Assembly: GCA_003001795.1 (NCBI GenBank)
Contig: PVNI01000030.1
Coordinates: forward strand, 1 to 37,949
Length of the DNA: 37,949 bases
Source: Actinomadura viridilutea
Lineage (GTDB): Bacteria > Actinomycetota > Actinomycetes > Streptosporangiales > Streptosporangiaceae
Reading direction: 5' to 3'
Of the stretch, positions 1-7,144 are shown piece after piece; the first letter of the stretch is position 1, and each line of letters opens with the position of its first letter. The translations under genes and the position numbers were made by a program. The notes beneath the pieces are model-generated. The model did no database searches and was not told where the DNA came from. It worked only from the letters and a program-made list of their open reading frames with translations.

Positions 1-233
1 ACATCCTGGGCGTGCCGGTGTCGCGTCCCGTCGTGGCCGAGACCACCGCGCTGGGCGCCGCCTATGCCGCGGGACTGGCCGCCGGGTTCTGGCGCAGCAC
101 CGACGAGCTCCGCCAGAACTGGAACGAGGACAAGCGCTGGCTGCCGCAATGGGACGAGGAGAGACGGGAGCGGGCCTACGCGGGCTGGAAGAAGGCCGTG
201 CAGCGCACCTTCGGCTGGATCGACGTGGAATAG
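1..233 (+). CDS. glpK: Glycerol kinase, C-terminal fragment (gene enters from the left edge)
   Basis: This is the 3' end of a gene that begins outside the window; the frame is open from base 3 and reads ILGVPVSRPVVAETTALGAA before a TAG stop. Glycerol kinase phosphorylates glycerol to sn-glycerol 3-phosphate with ATP in the cytoplasm. The visible 77 residues match the C-terminal end of FGGY-family glycerol kinases: the conserved run containing ETTALGAAYAAGLA, then the W-x(3)-E-L region, the acidic stretch around WLPQWDEE, and the terminal tail with WKKAVQRTFGW typical of actinobacterial GlpK. The catalytic N-terminal domain cannot be inspected. No glycerol facilitator or regulator is visible, so operon context is unknown. 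Recognition rests on family memory of this tail and I regard it as secure. Confidence 0.93.
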   Translation, partial: ILGVPVSRPVVAETTALGAAYAAGLAAGFWRSTDELRQNWNEDKRWLPQWDEERRERAYAGWKKAVQRTFGWIDVE

Positions 234-351
234 CGGACGGCGGGGGAGGAAAGCGGTGACTCTCGCGCCACACCATTAACGCACGTCCTTGGTTTTCCCA
301 GCAGACACAGTGATGATCTTGTCTGTGCCGTCCCGCCTGAAAGGAGCCCGC

Positions 352-1248
352 ATGACCAGTCGTTTCGCCGGAGCCGCACAAGTCTTCGCCGCCGTCGGCG
401 TCGCCCTCGCCGCCCTGAGCGGCGTCGCGCCCGCGTCGCACGCCCAGACCGCGTCGCCGCAGTCCCTCCCCGCCGACCGGACCGCGCCGGCCGCCGAGCG
501 GGCGGCGCAGGTCGACTTCACCGGCATCGTCGCGCTCGACAACTGCTCGGGGTCCCTGGTGCGCGGGCCCCGCACCGCCGACACCGACGCCGCGCTGGTG
601 CTCACCAACGGGCACTGCCTGGAGACGGGGATGCCGCAGGCCGGGGAGGTGCTCGTCGACCGGCCGTCCACGCGCACGTTCACCCTGCTCGACTCGTCCG
701 GGCAGCGCACGCTGGGCACGCTGCGCGCCACGCGCATCGAATACGCGACCATGACGGACACCGACGTGGCGCTGTACCGGCTCGACACCAGCTACGCCCG
801 GCTCGCCGAACGGTACGGGACCCGGGCGCTGAGGCTGTCGCCGTCGCGGCCGCGGGTCGGGACCGACATCCGCGTCGTCTCCGGCTACTGGCGGAGGATC
901 TACTCCTGCAAGATCGACGGGATCGTCGACCGGCTCCGCGAGGCCCAGTGGACCTGGCGGGACTCGATCCGCTACACCTCCTCCTGCGACACGATCGGCG
1001 GCACGTCCGGCTCGCCGATCGTGGACGCCGCCACCGGCCGGGTCGTCGGGATCAACAACACCGGCAACGAGAACGGCGAGCGCTGCACGCTCAACAACCC
1101 CTGCGAGATCGTCGACGGCCGGGTGACGGTGCGTCCCGGAGCCGACTACGGCCAGCAGACCTACCAGCTGGCCCGCTGCCTCGGCCGCGGCAACGACGTC
1201 GTCCTGACCGCCAAGGGCTGCACGCTTCCCAGGCCGCCCGCCCGCTGA
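352..1248 (+). CDS. Secreted trypsin-like serine protease
   Basis: A 298-residue protein with an N-terminal export signal (residues 1 to about 32: MTSR, a hydrophobic Ala/Val stretch, then ASHA-Q as a likely cleavage site). The chymotrypsin-fold triad is visible: His88 in LTNGHCLE, Asp138 in TDTDVALY and Ser221 in GGTSGSPIV. Six or more cysteines after the signal (C65, C89, C186, C212, C245, C251 and others) suggest disulfides, as expected outside the cell. The ATG at 352 is chosen over an upstream in-frame GTG because AAGGAG lies 5 bases before it and the signal peptide begins there. Substrate unknown; actinomycete proteins of this type are mostly called trypsin-like or V8-like peptidases. 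It is a single gene followed at once by a hairpin, so it is probably transcribed alone. Confidence 0.88.
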   Translation: MTSRFAGAAQVFAAVGVALAALSGVAPASHAQTASPQSLPADRTAPAAERAAQVDFTGIVALDNCSGSLVRGPRTADTDAALVLTNGHCLETGMPQAGEVLVDRPSTRTFTLLDSSGQRTLGTLRATRIEYATMTDTDVALYRLDTSYARLAERYGTRALRLSPSRPRVGTDIRVVSGYWRRIYSCKIDGIVDRLREAQWTWRDSIRYTSSCDTIGGTSGSPIVDAATGRVVGINNTGNENGERCTLNNPCEIVDGRVTVRPGADYGQQTYQLARCLGRGNDVVLTAKGCTLPRPPAR

Positions 1249-1281
1249 CCGGGCCCGGCCGGCGTTTCCCCGGCGGCCCGG
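1249..1281 (+). terminator. Hairpin directly after the serine protease stop
   Basis: CCGGGCC (1249-1255) pairs with GGCCCGG (1275-1281), and inside it GCCGG (1258-1262) pairs with CCGGC (1270-1274), leaving a 7-base loop CGTTTCC and a 2-base bulge. The hairpin begins at the base after the TGA. There is no U-tract, which is common for actinomycete terminators. It separates the protease from the downstream gene at 1298. Confidence 0.6.
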
Positions 1282-1297
1282 GGGAACGAACGCCCGC

Positions 1298-2200
1298 ATG
1301 CGGGTGCTGCTGGTCGGCTGGCCCAGTTTCGTCCACGGCGAGGCCACGGCGGGGGACGTGCTGGCGCTCGAGGCGGTGCGGCGGCGGCTGACCGACGCCG
1401 GGCTGCCCTGCGACACCGCCTGGAGCCCGGTGTTCCGTCCAGGCGCGCTCACCCTCGAGCAGGCCCGGCCCGACGGCTACACCCACGTGGTGTTCGCATG
1501 CGGCCCGCTGCACGGCGAGCAGGTCGAAGGGCTGCACCGCCGGTACGCGCGGTGCCGCCGCGTCGCCGTCGGCGTCTCGGTGATCGACTACGCGGATCCG
1601 GCGGTCGCGGGGTTCCACGCGGTGATCCCCCGGGACGCGCCCGGCGCGCCCGCCCGATGCGACCTGGCCGCGTCCGTCGGAACTCCGCAGGTGCCCGTGG
1701 TCGGCGTGGTGTTGGCCGGGCGCCAGCGCGAGTACGGCCCGCGCGGTCGGCACCGACGCGTGCGGGAGGAGCTGACCGGGTGGCTGGCCGGACGCGAGTG
1801 CGCCCGGGTCCCCGTGGAGACCCGGCTGGACGCCCGCGACTGGCGGCTCGCCGCCACCGCCGCCGAACTGGAGAGCGTGCTGCGGCGGCTGGACCTGGTG
1901 GTCACCACCCGGATGCACGGGTTGGTGCTCGCGCTGAAGAATCAGGTGCCCGCGCTGGCCGTCGATCCCGTCGCGGGAGGCGCCAAGGTGACGGCACAGG
2001 CGCGCGCGTGGTCGTGGCCCGCCGTCGTCACCGTGCCCGAGCACGCTCCGGGGCCGGACCTGCTCGACCCCGCGGAACTGGAGCACTGGTGGCGCTGGTG
2101 CCTGTCGGAGGCGGGCACGGCACGGAACCGGGCGCGTCCCGAGCCGGTGCCGCTCACCGCCGACCTGATCGACGCATTGGACATGACGCGACACCGGTAG
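1298..2200 (+). CDS. Polysaccharide pyruvyl transferase family protein
   Basis: A 300-residue cytoplasmic protein of the polysaccharide pyruvyl transferase superfamily (GT-B-like fold), whose members move a ketal pyruvate from phosphoenolpyruvate onto sugars or act as related glycan-modifying enzymes. The signature lies near the C-terminus: TTRMHGLVLALKNQVPALAV, with Arg205 and His207 in the R-x-H core and Lys230 in the GGAKV segment. The N-terminus MRVLLVGWPS starts the first Rossmann-like half. The family is usually 300-400 residues, so this is a short but complete member. The ATG at 1298 is at the domain start. It lies next to, and convergent with, the glycan operon ending at 2438, so a role in modifying that glycan is a reasonable inference. 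Actual donor and acceptor are unknown. Confidence 0.75.
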   Translation: MRVLLVGWPSFVHGEATAGDVLALEAVRRRLTDAGLPCDTAWSPVFRPGALTLEQARPDGYTHVVFACGPLHGEQVEGLHRRYARCRRVAVGVSVIDYADPAVAGFHAVIPRDAPGAPARCDLAASVGTPQVPVVGVVLAGRQREYGPRGRHRRVREELTGWLAGRECARVPVETRLDARDWRLAATAAELESVLRRLDLVVTTRMHGLVLALKNQVPALAVDPVAGGAKVTAQARAWSWPAVVTVPEHAPGPDLLDPAELEHWWRWCLSEAGTARNRARPEPVPLTADLIDALDMTRHR

Positions 2201-2309
2201 CGACGCTGCGCGGCTGGGAGGGCGCCGGACTCCTGGCCGGGGTCGTGCCCTCCGGCCTCGCGACGGCGGGTCCGCACCGGCCGCGCCGACGACGAGGGCT
2301 GCGGTTGAC

Positions 2310-2329
2310 CGCCGTCGCCCTTGACGGCG
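2310..2329. terminator. Hairpin between convergent genes
   Basis: CGCCGTC (2310-2316) and GACGGCG (2323-2329) form a 7-bp perfect stem with a 6-base loop. It sits in the 237-bp gap between the plus-strand gene ending at 2200 and the minus-strand operon ending at 2438, where a bidirectional terminator is expected. The rest of this gap shows no convincing gene. Confidence 0.45.
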
Positions 2330-2437
2330 ACCCCGGCGCGAGGGGCGTTGACGTCCGCCCGCTGACTGCGGCGGCGCCGTCGGCCCGCCCGTCGAGCCGA
2401 CCTCGAGCCGCTCTCCCCGCCGCCTCCGCAGGGGAGC

Positions 2438-3394
2438 TCACGCGCTGCGGGACGCGGGCAGTTCTCGCGTGAACCATTCGATCGTGCGGAGCAGGCCCTC
2501 CCTCACCGGCACGCGCGGCTCCCAGCCGAGAGTCTTGTACGCCAGCGTGGTGTCCGGCCGCCGGACCGCCGGATCGTCGGGGGGACGCTCGATGAACCGG
2601 ATCCGCGACCGCGAGCCCGTCAGCTCGATGATCAGCCGGGCCAGCGCCAGCATCGAGGTCTCGTACGGGCTGCCGATGTTCATCGGCCCCGGGTGGTCCG
2701 ACAGCGCCAGGGCGACGATGCCGCGCACGGTGTCGTCCACGTAGCAGATGGAGCGGGTCTGCGACCCGTCCCCGGTGACCGTCAGCGGCTCGCCGGTGAG
2801 CGCCTGCCGCAGGAACGTGGGGATGGCCCGGCCGTCGTCGGGCCGCATCCGCGGGCCGTAGGTGTTGAAGATCCGCACGATCGCGGTGTCCAGGCCGCGC
2901 GCGTGGCGGAACGCCGAGGTCAGCGCCTCGCCGAACCGCTTGGCCTCGTCGTACACGCTGCGCGGCCCCACCGGGTTGACGTTGCCCCAGTACGACTCCG
3001 GCTGCGGGTGCTCCAGCGGGTCCCCGTAGACCTCCGAGGTGGAGGCGAGCACGAACCGGGCCTGCTTGCGCTCGGCGAGCTCCAGCGCGTTGCGGGTGCC
3101 CCGGCTGCCGACCTCCAGGGTCTGCAGCGGCAGCCGCAGGTAGTCGGCGGGCGAGGCCGCCGACGCCAGGTGGAAGACGTAGCCGACCGGGCCGAGCACG
3201 TCGACCGGCTCGGTCAGGTCGCGTTTGAGGAACTGGAAGTCGCGCCGCGCGGTCAGGTGGGCGATGTTGCCGGCGGCGCCGGTCAGCAGGTTGTCAACGC
3301 AGACGACCGAGATGCCCCGGGCGAGCAGCGCCTCGCACAGGTGCGAGCCGAGAAAGCCCGCGCCCCCGGTCACGACGGCGCGCCGATGTCTCAT
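2438..3394 (-). CDS. NAD-dependent epimerase/dehydratase, UDP-glucuronate decarboxylase (UDP-xylose synthase)-like
   Basis: A 318-residue extended SDR enzyme. The NAD motif is TGGAGFLGSH (G10-G13-G16 pattern); HLASAASPADY near residue 75, the S118-T119-S120-E121 segment, the Y148-x3-K152 pair in YDEAKRFGEAL and the RIFNTYGPRMRPDDGR segment follow. That combination is characteristic of UDP-glucuronate decarboxylases, which convert UDP-glucuronate to UDP-xylose; related members act on other nucleotide sugars. The start ATG at 3394 has GGAGGA 5 bases upstream. It is the last gene of the ten-gene glycan operon, and the upstream glycosyltransferase frame runs 101 bp into it. HldD, which epimerises ADP-heptose, was considered, but the ASPADY and YDEAKRF motifs favour the decarboxylase family. 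Substrate not proven. Confidence 0.82.
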   Translation of the reverse strand: MRHRRAVVTGGAGFLGSHLCEALLARGISVVCVDNLLTGAAGNIAHLTARRDFQFLKRDLTEPVDVLGPVGYVFHLASAASPADYLRLPLQTLEVGSRGTRNALELAERKQARFVLASTSEVYGDPLEHPQPESYWGNVNPVGPRSVYDEAKRFGEALTSAFRHARGLDTAIVRIFNTYGPRMRPDDGRAIPTFLRQALTGEPLTVTGDGSQTRSICYVDDTVRGIVALALSDHPGPMNIGSPYETSMLALARLIIELTGSRSRIRFIERPPDDPAVRRPDTTLAYKTLGWEPRVPVREGLLRTIEWFTRELPASRSA

Positions 3395-4382
3395 CGTGTC
3401 CTCCTTCGCTGTCCAGCGCCGCGCGCGCCGCGTCGAGGACGTCGGCGGCGGAGATCTCCAGCAGTCCCGGATCGGGTTCGCGTCCGTGGGGGTCGCCGCG
3501 GCGGCCCGCCCACAGGACGCGGTGCGCGGCGCGGCCGGGCGGCGGCCCCCAGACGGCGGGCGGCGTCGGGCCGAACAGCAGCACCGACGGGGTCCGGTAC
3601 GCGGTGGCCAGGTGTCCGATCCCGGTGTCGCCGCAGATCACCAGCCGGGCGTGCGCGACGAGCGCCGCGAGGTCCAGCGGGTCGGTGCGGCCGGACAGGT
3701 CGTCGCGCGGGTCCAGACCGGCCAGCGCGGTCACCCGCGCGGCCGCGGCGGTCTCGTCGGGGCCGCCGGTCACCACCACCCGTGCGCCGTCGGCGCGCAG
3801 CGCCGCGGCGACCCGGGCGAACCGCTCCGGCGGCCAGCGGCGGGCGGGGGAGCCGGCGCCCGGATGCACCACCACGGCGCCCGGAGCGCGCGCAGGCCGG
3901 TCGGGTCCGGTCGGTGGAGCGGACGTCGACGACCGGTCCGGCACGGGCAGGTCGAGGTCGTCGGGATCCGGGTCGAACCCGTAGGCCGCCAGCATCCGGC
4001 ACCAGCGCGCGACCTCGTGCTCCTCGCCGCCGTGCGGCGGGTCGAACGGCGGCCCCGCGACGTCGGGGACCCGCGGATGCGCGAACGCCAGCAGCCGCCG
4101 CGGGCGCAGGGCGCGCAGCACGCGGTGGCTCCGGGGGCCGCGCCCGTGCAGGTTGACCGCCAGATCCAGCGGGCCCGTCGGCGGCAGCGGACGCAGCCCG
4201 CGCGCCGGCAGGACGTCGTCCACGGCGCCCGTCAGCCCGGCCAGCGGCGCCAGCGCGGCCGGGGCGGCCAGGGTGATCCGCCGTCCGGGGAGCGCGCGCC
4301 GCACCGCGCGCAGCGCCGGGACGGCGGTCAGCAGGTCGCCCAGGCCCAGCGCCCGCAGCACCAGCACGCGCGGCTCCGTCAC
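3294..4382 (-). CDS. Glycosyltransferase family 9 (heptosyltransferase-like), with overlapping C-terminal tail
   Basis: A 362-residue GT-B protein of family GT9, the group containing ADP-heptose:LPS heptosyltransferases. Visible signatures are the N-terminal LVLRALGLGDLLTAVPALRA, the VVHPGAGSPARRWP segment near 171-184 and ICGDTGIGHLAT with the GPTPPAVWGP loop near 249-280. It would transfer a heptose (or related sugar) from a nucleotide donor onto a glycan at the inner membrane face. The GTG start at 4382 is chosen because GTGA overlaps the TGA of the preceding dehydrogenase gene and the Rossmann strand begins there. The domain should end near residue 326; the last 35 or so residues are read out of frame inside the next gene and look like a non-functional Arg/Gly-rich tail. 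Second GT9 of the operon. Confidence 0.85.
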   Translation of the reverse strand: MTEPRVLVLRALGLGDLLTAVPALRAVRRALPGRRITLAAPAALAPLAGLTGAVDDVLPARGLRPLPPTGPLDLAVNLHGRGPRSHRVLRALRPRRLLAFAHPRVPDVAGPPFDPPHGGEEHEVARWCRMLAAYGFDPDPDDLDLPVPDRSSTSAPPTGPDRPARAPGAVVVHPGAGSPARRWPPERFARVAAALRADGARVVVTGGPDETAAAARVTALAGLDPRDDLSGRTDPLDLAALVAHARLVICGDTGIGHLATAYRTPSVLLFGPTPPAVWGPPPGRAAHRVLWAGRRGDPHGREPDPGLLEISAADVLDAARAALDSEGGHDETSARRRDRGRGLSRLAPVRGAARPGHLGRLR

Positions 4383-5065
4383 GGCCACGACGGTTCCCGG
4401 GACGGGCACACCAGCAGTTCCCGCACCTCGCACCCGGGCGGCTGGGACAGCGCGAACATCACGGCGGCGGCCACGTCCTCCGGCCGGTTGAGCTGCGCGT
4501 CCGGGGGCGGCTTGTACTGCTCGTCGCGGCCGTCGAAGAACGCGGTGTCCATGCCGCCCGGCAGCAGCAGCGTCACCGCGACCTTGCCGGCCAGCTCCGC
4601 GGCCAGCGCCCGCGTGAACCCGACCACGCCGAACTTGGACGCGCAGTACGCGGTGGCGTCGCTGAGCGCCCGCAGCCCCAGCGTCGAGGCGACGGTGACG
4701 ATCCGCCCGTCGTGCGCCGCCTTGAGATACGGCAGCGCGGCCCGGACGACGGCGGCGGTGCCCAGCAGGTTGACCTGGACGACCCGGTCCCAGTCCCGGG
4801 CGGGCACGTCGCACAGCTTGCCGCACGCGTCGGTGCCCGCCGCGGCGACGACCGCGTCGAGACCGCCGGCGCCGCGGGCCAGGCAGTGCACCGCGCGTTC
4901 GGCGGCGTGGCGGTCGGCCAGGTCGGCCAGGCAGTACTGCCACCCGGCGCCCTCCGGGCCGGGCGGGCGCCGGTCGATGACCAGCGGCCGGTGCCCTTCC
5001 TTGGCGACCCGTTCGGCGACCGCCGCGCCGAGACCCGATGCTCCGCCGGTGACCAGGATGTTCAT
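4379..5065 (-). CDS. Short-chain dehydrogenase/reductase (classical SDR)
   Basis: A 228-residue classical SDR. The cofactor motif TGGASGLG (G7-x3-G11-x-G13), Asn99 in VNLLG, Ser127 in VASTLG and the Y140-x3-K144 pair in YCASKFG form the complete catalytic set, so it should be an active NAD(P)-dependent oxidoreductase. Substrate unknown; by position, between hldE and a GT9 gene, oxidation or reduction of a nucleotide sugar or of the heptose is plausible but is inference. The start ATG at 5065 overlaps the hldE stop (ATGA), and the protein begins right at the Rossmann strand MNILVTGG. It ends in another 4-base overlap with the GT9 gene. Too short and with the wrong motifs to be HldD. Confidence 0.85.
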   Translation of the reverse strand: MNILVTGGASGLGAAVAERVAKEGHRPLVIDRRPPGPEGAGWQYCLADLADRHAAERAVHCLARGAGGLDAVVAAAGTDACGKLCDVPARDWDRVVQVNLLGTAAVVRAALPYLKAAHDGRIVTVASTLGLRALSDATAYCASKFGVVGFTRALAAELAGKVAVTLLLPGGMDTAFFDGRDEQYKPPPDAQLNRPEDVAAAVMFALSQPPGCEVRELLVCPSREPSWP

Positions 5066-6504
5066 GTCGGCATTCCCTTCGACGTGGATGGCGGCGTGGG
5101 CAGGCCGGAGGGCAGGTGCGACAGCAGGCGGGTGGTCGAGCGCCCCTCCAGGAACGGCAGCAGCACGACCTCGCCGCCGTAGCCGCGCACGGTGTCGGCC
5201 TCCGGCAGCGCGGCCCCGGCGTAGTCGGCGCCCTTCACCCAGATGTCGGGGCGGAGGCGCTCCAGCAGCCGCTCCGGGGTGTCCTCGTCGAACACCAGGG
5301 CCGCGTCGACGTCCGACAGCGCCTGCAGCACCCGCACCCGGTCGGCGGCGGTCGTCACCGGTCGGGAGGGGCCCTTGCGGCGCCGCACCGAGGCGTCGGA
5401 GTTGACGCACACGATCAGGCAGTCGCCGAGGCGGCGGGCCTGCTGCAGCAGGCTGACGTGCCCGGCGTGCAGCAGGTCGAAGCAGCCGCCGGTGGCCACG
5501 ACGGTGCCGCCCGCGCGGCGGGTGCGCTCCACCACGTCCCAGGCGTCGGCGTCGCGTCCCGGGGCGACGCGCGGGGAGCCGGTCGCGGCCAGCTGCGCGG
5601 CGACGGCGGACGCGGCGCCCGCGCCGACGAACTCGGCGGCCCGGCGCACCCCCGCGGCGACCGCGTCGGTCAGGCGCCCGCCGTCGGCGAGCACCTGCGC
5701 CGCGCGCGCGGCGAAGCTGTCGCCCGCCCCGCACGCGTCGCCCCGGGCCGGTTCGGCCGGGGCGAGGAACGGGGCGGCCTGCGGGTCGGAACCGCCCTCC
5801 ACCAGCAGCGCCCCGTCCGGGCCCAGGGTGACGGCCACGCCGCCCAGCCCCCAGGTCTCGGCGAGGAACCGGGCCCGCCGGGCCGCCGCCGACAGGCCCG
5901 TGCCGTCGACGTCCGCGCCGTGTTCGGCGGCGAGCCGCGCCGCCTCGTCCGAGTTGGGCGTGAGCAGCCGCGTGCCGGGCACCGGAGCCTCGCCGAGCGG
6001 ATGCGGGTCCCACACGATCGGCACGCGTCCGCCCAGCTCCTCGAGCATGGCGCGGACGGCGGCGTGGCCGGTGACGCCGCGGCCGTAGTCGGACACCAGC
6101 ACGGCGCCCGCGTCCGCGACGGCCCGCGCGACGCTCGGGCCGACCGGGCCGTCGACCGCCCGGCCCTCGCCGACGTCCAACCGCGCCACCGGCTGCCCGT
6201 CGGACTGGATGCGCATCTTGCACGGCGTGGCGCCGTGCAGCCGGAACGCCGCGACCTCCATGTGGGCGGCGAGCATCGCGCGCAGCCGGCGGCCGGGGTC
6301 GTCGTCGGCCAGCGCTGTGACGAGCACGACCTCCCGGCCGTCGGCGGCGGCCAGCAGCGCGGCCAGGCCCGCGCCGCCGGGACGCGGCCGCTCCTGCGGC
6401 TGCTCGATGACGGGCACGGGGGCGTCGGGGCACAGCCGCCTGCTGACGCCCATGATGTCGACGTCGAGCAGCGCGTCGCCGATGACGACCAGCGGTGCCG
6501 TCAT
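5062..6504 (-). CDS. hldE: Bifunctional heptose-7-phosphate kinase / heptose-1-phosphate adenylyltransferase
   Basis: A 480-residue two-domain enzyme. Residues 1 to about 310 are a PfkB/ribokinase-type kinase with the GDACGAGDSF motif (catalytic Asp262); residues 330-480 are a nucleotidyltransferase with GGCFDLLHAGH (HxGH at 346-349) and the RSTT motif at 455-458. Order and length match HldE (RfaE), which phosphorylates D-glycero-beta-D-manno-heptose 7-phosphate at C1 and then adenylylates it to ADP-heptose. The start has GGGAGGAG 4 bases upstream of ATG 6504; it follows gmhA after 43 bp, the only real spacer in the operon, so an internal start of transcription is possible. It ends with an ATGA overlap. 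With gmhA and the GmhB-like domain the three enzymes up to ADP-heptose are all present. Confidence 0.95.
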   Translation of the reverse strand: MTAPLVVIGDALLDVDIMGVSRRLCPDAPVPVIEQPQERPRPGGAGLAALLAAADGREVVLVTALADDDPGRRLRAMLAAHMEVAAFRLHGATPCKMRIQSDGQPVARLDVGEGRAVDGPVGPSVARAVADAGAVLVSDYGRGVTGHAAVRAMLEELGGRVPIVWDPHPLGEAPVPGTRLLTPNSDEAARLAAEHGADVDGTGLSAAARRARFLAETWGLGGVAVTLGPDGALLVEGGSDPQAAPFLAPAEPARGDACGAGDSFAARAAQVLADGGRLTDAVAAGVRRAAEFVGAGAASAVAAQLAATGSPRVAPGRDADAWDVVERTRRAGGTVVATGGCFDLLHAGHVSLLQQARRLGDCLIVCVNSDASVRRRKGPSRPVTTAADRVRVLQALSDVDAALVFDEDTPERLLERLRPDIWVKGADYAGAALPEADTVRGYGGEVVLLPFLEGRSTTRLLSHLPSGLPTPPSTSKGMPT

Positions 6505-6547
6505 GACGCTCCTCCCGGACGGGCGGCGGCCGGTGCGGACGCGCCGG

Positions 6548-7144
6548 TCATCCGGGGACCCCCAGGGTCTCGTCGACCACGCCGCACAGCAGGTGGATCG
6601 CGGCCAGGTGGATCTCCTGGACGGTCGCGGCGGACACCGCGTCGACGGTGACGGCGTCGTCGCAGGCCGCGGCCAGCGGGTTCGGCCCCGGGCCGGTGAT
6701 CGCCCACGCGGTCAGCCCCAGCCGCCGCGCGTGTTCGGCGGCGGCGACCACGTTGGGGCTGCGGCCGCTGGTGGACAGGCAGATGAGCACGTCGCCGGGG
6801 CGGCCGTGCGCCTGCACCTGGCGGGCGAACACGTGGACCGCCCCGTAGTCGTTGCCGATCGCGGTGACCGCGGAGGTGTCGCCGTGCAGGGGGATCGCCG
6901 CGAACGGGCGCCGGTCGCCGGCGAACCTGCCGACCAGTTCGGCGGTCAGGTGCTGCGCCTCGGCGGCGCTGCCGCCGTTGCCGCAGGCCAGCAGCCGGCC
7001 GCCGGCGTCGAGCACGCGGGCGAGGCGGCGGCCCCACGCGACGATGGTCGGGGTGCGGCTGCGGAACCGCAGCGCCGCGTCGGCCAGCGCCTCCAGGCAG
7101 AGGTCCTGCCGCCTGGTCTCCCGGCGCACGGCGGGGGCGGTCAT
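6548..7144 (-). CDS. gmhA: Phosphoheptose isomerase (SIS domain)
   Basis: A 198-residue single SIS-domain protein of the GmhA type, which converts sedoheptulose 7-phosphate to D-glycero-D-manno-heptose 7-phosphate, the first step to ADP-heptose. Visible motifs are LLACGNGGSAAEAQHLTAEL with the family Glu in TAELVGRF (Glu69), the phosphate-binding LSTSGRSPN near 123-131, and VQEIHLAAIHLLC at 175-187, which carries the histidine region of the active site. Length matches GmhA (about 190-200). The ATG at 7144 overlaps the stop of the preceding GT4 gene (ATGA). DiaA-like and other SIS proteins are close relatives, but co-location with hldE and a GmhB domain supports the heptose role. Confidence 0.93.
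   Translation of the reverse strand: MTAPAVRRETRRQDLCLEALADAALRFRSRTPTIVAWGRRLARVLDAGGRLLACGNGGSAAEAQHLTAELVGRFAGDRRPFAAIPLHGDTSAVTAIGNDYGAVHVFARQVQAHGRPGDVLICLSTSGRSPNVVAAAEHARRLGLTAWAITGPGPNPLAAACDDAVTVDAVSAATVQEIHLAAIHLLCGVVDETLGVPG

Noticed and set aside
291..334. Inverted CAGACA/TGTCTG pair upstream of the serine protease as an operator
   Set aside because: Arms are only 6 bp with a long spacer; could easily be chance.
2438..3394. Extended SDR as HldD (ADP-heptose epimerase)
   Set aside because: HLASAASPADY, YDEAKRFGEAL and RIFNTYGPRMRPDDGR point to UDP-glucuronate decarboxylases instead.
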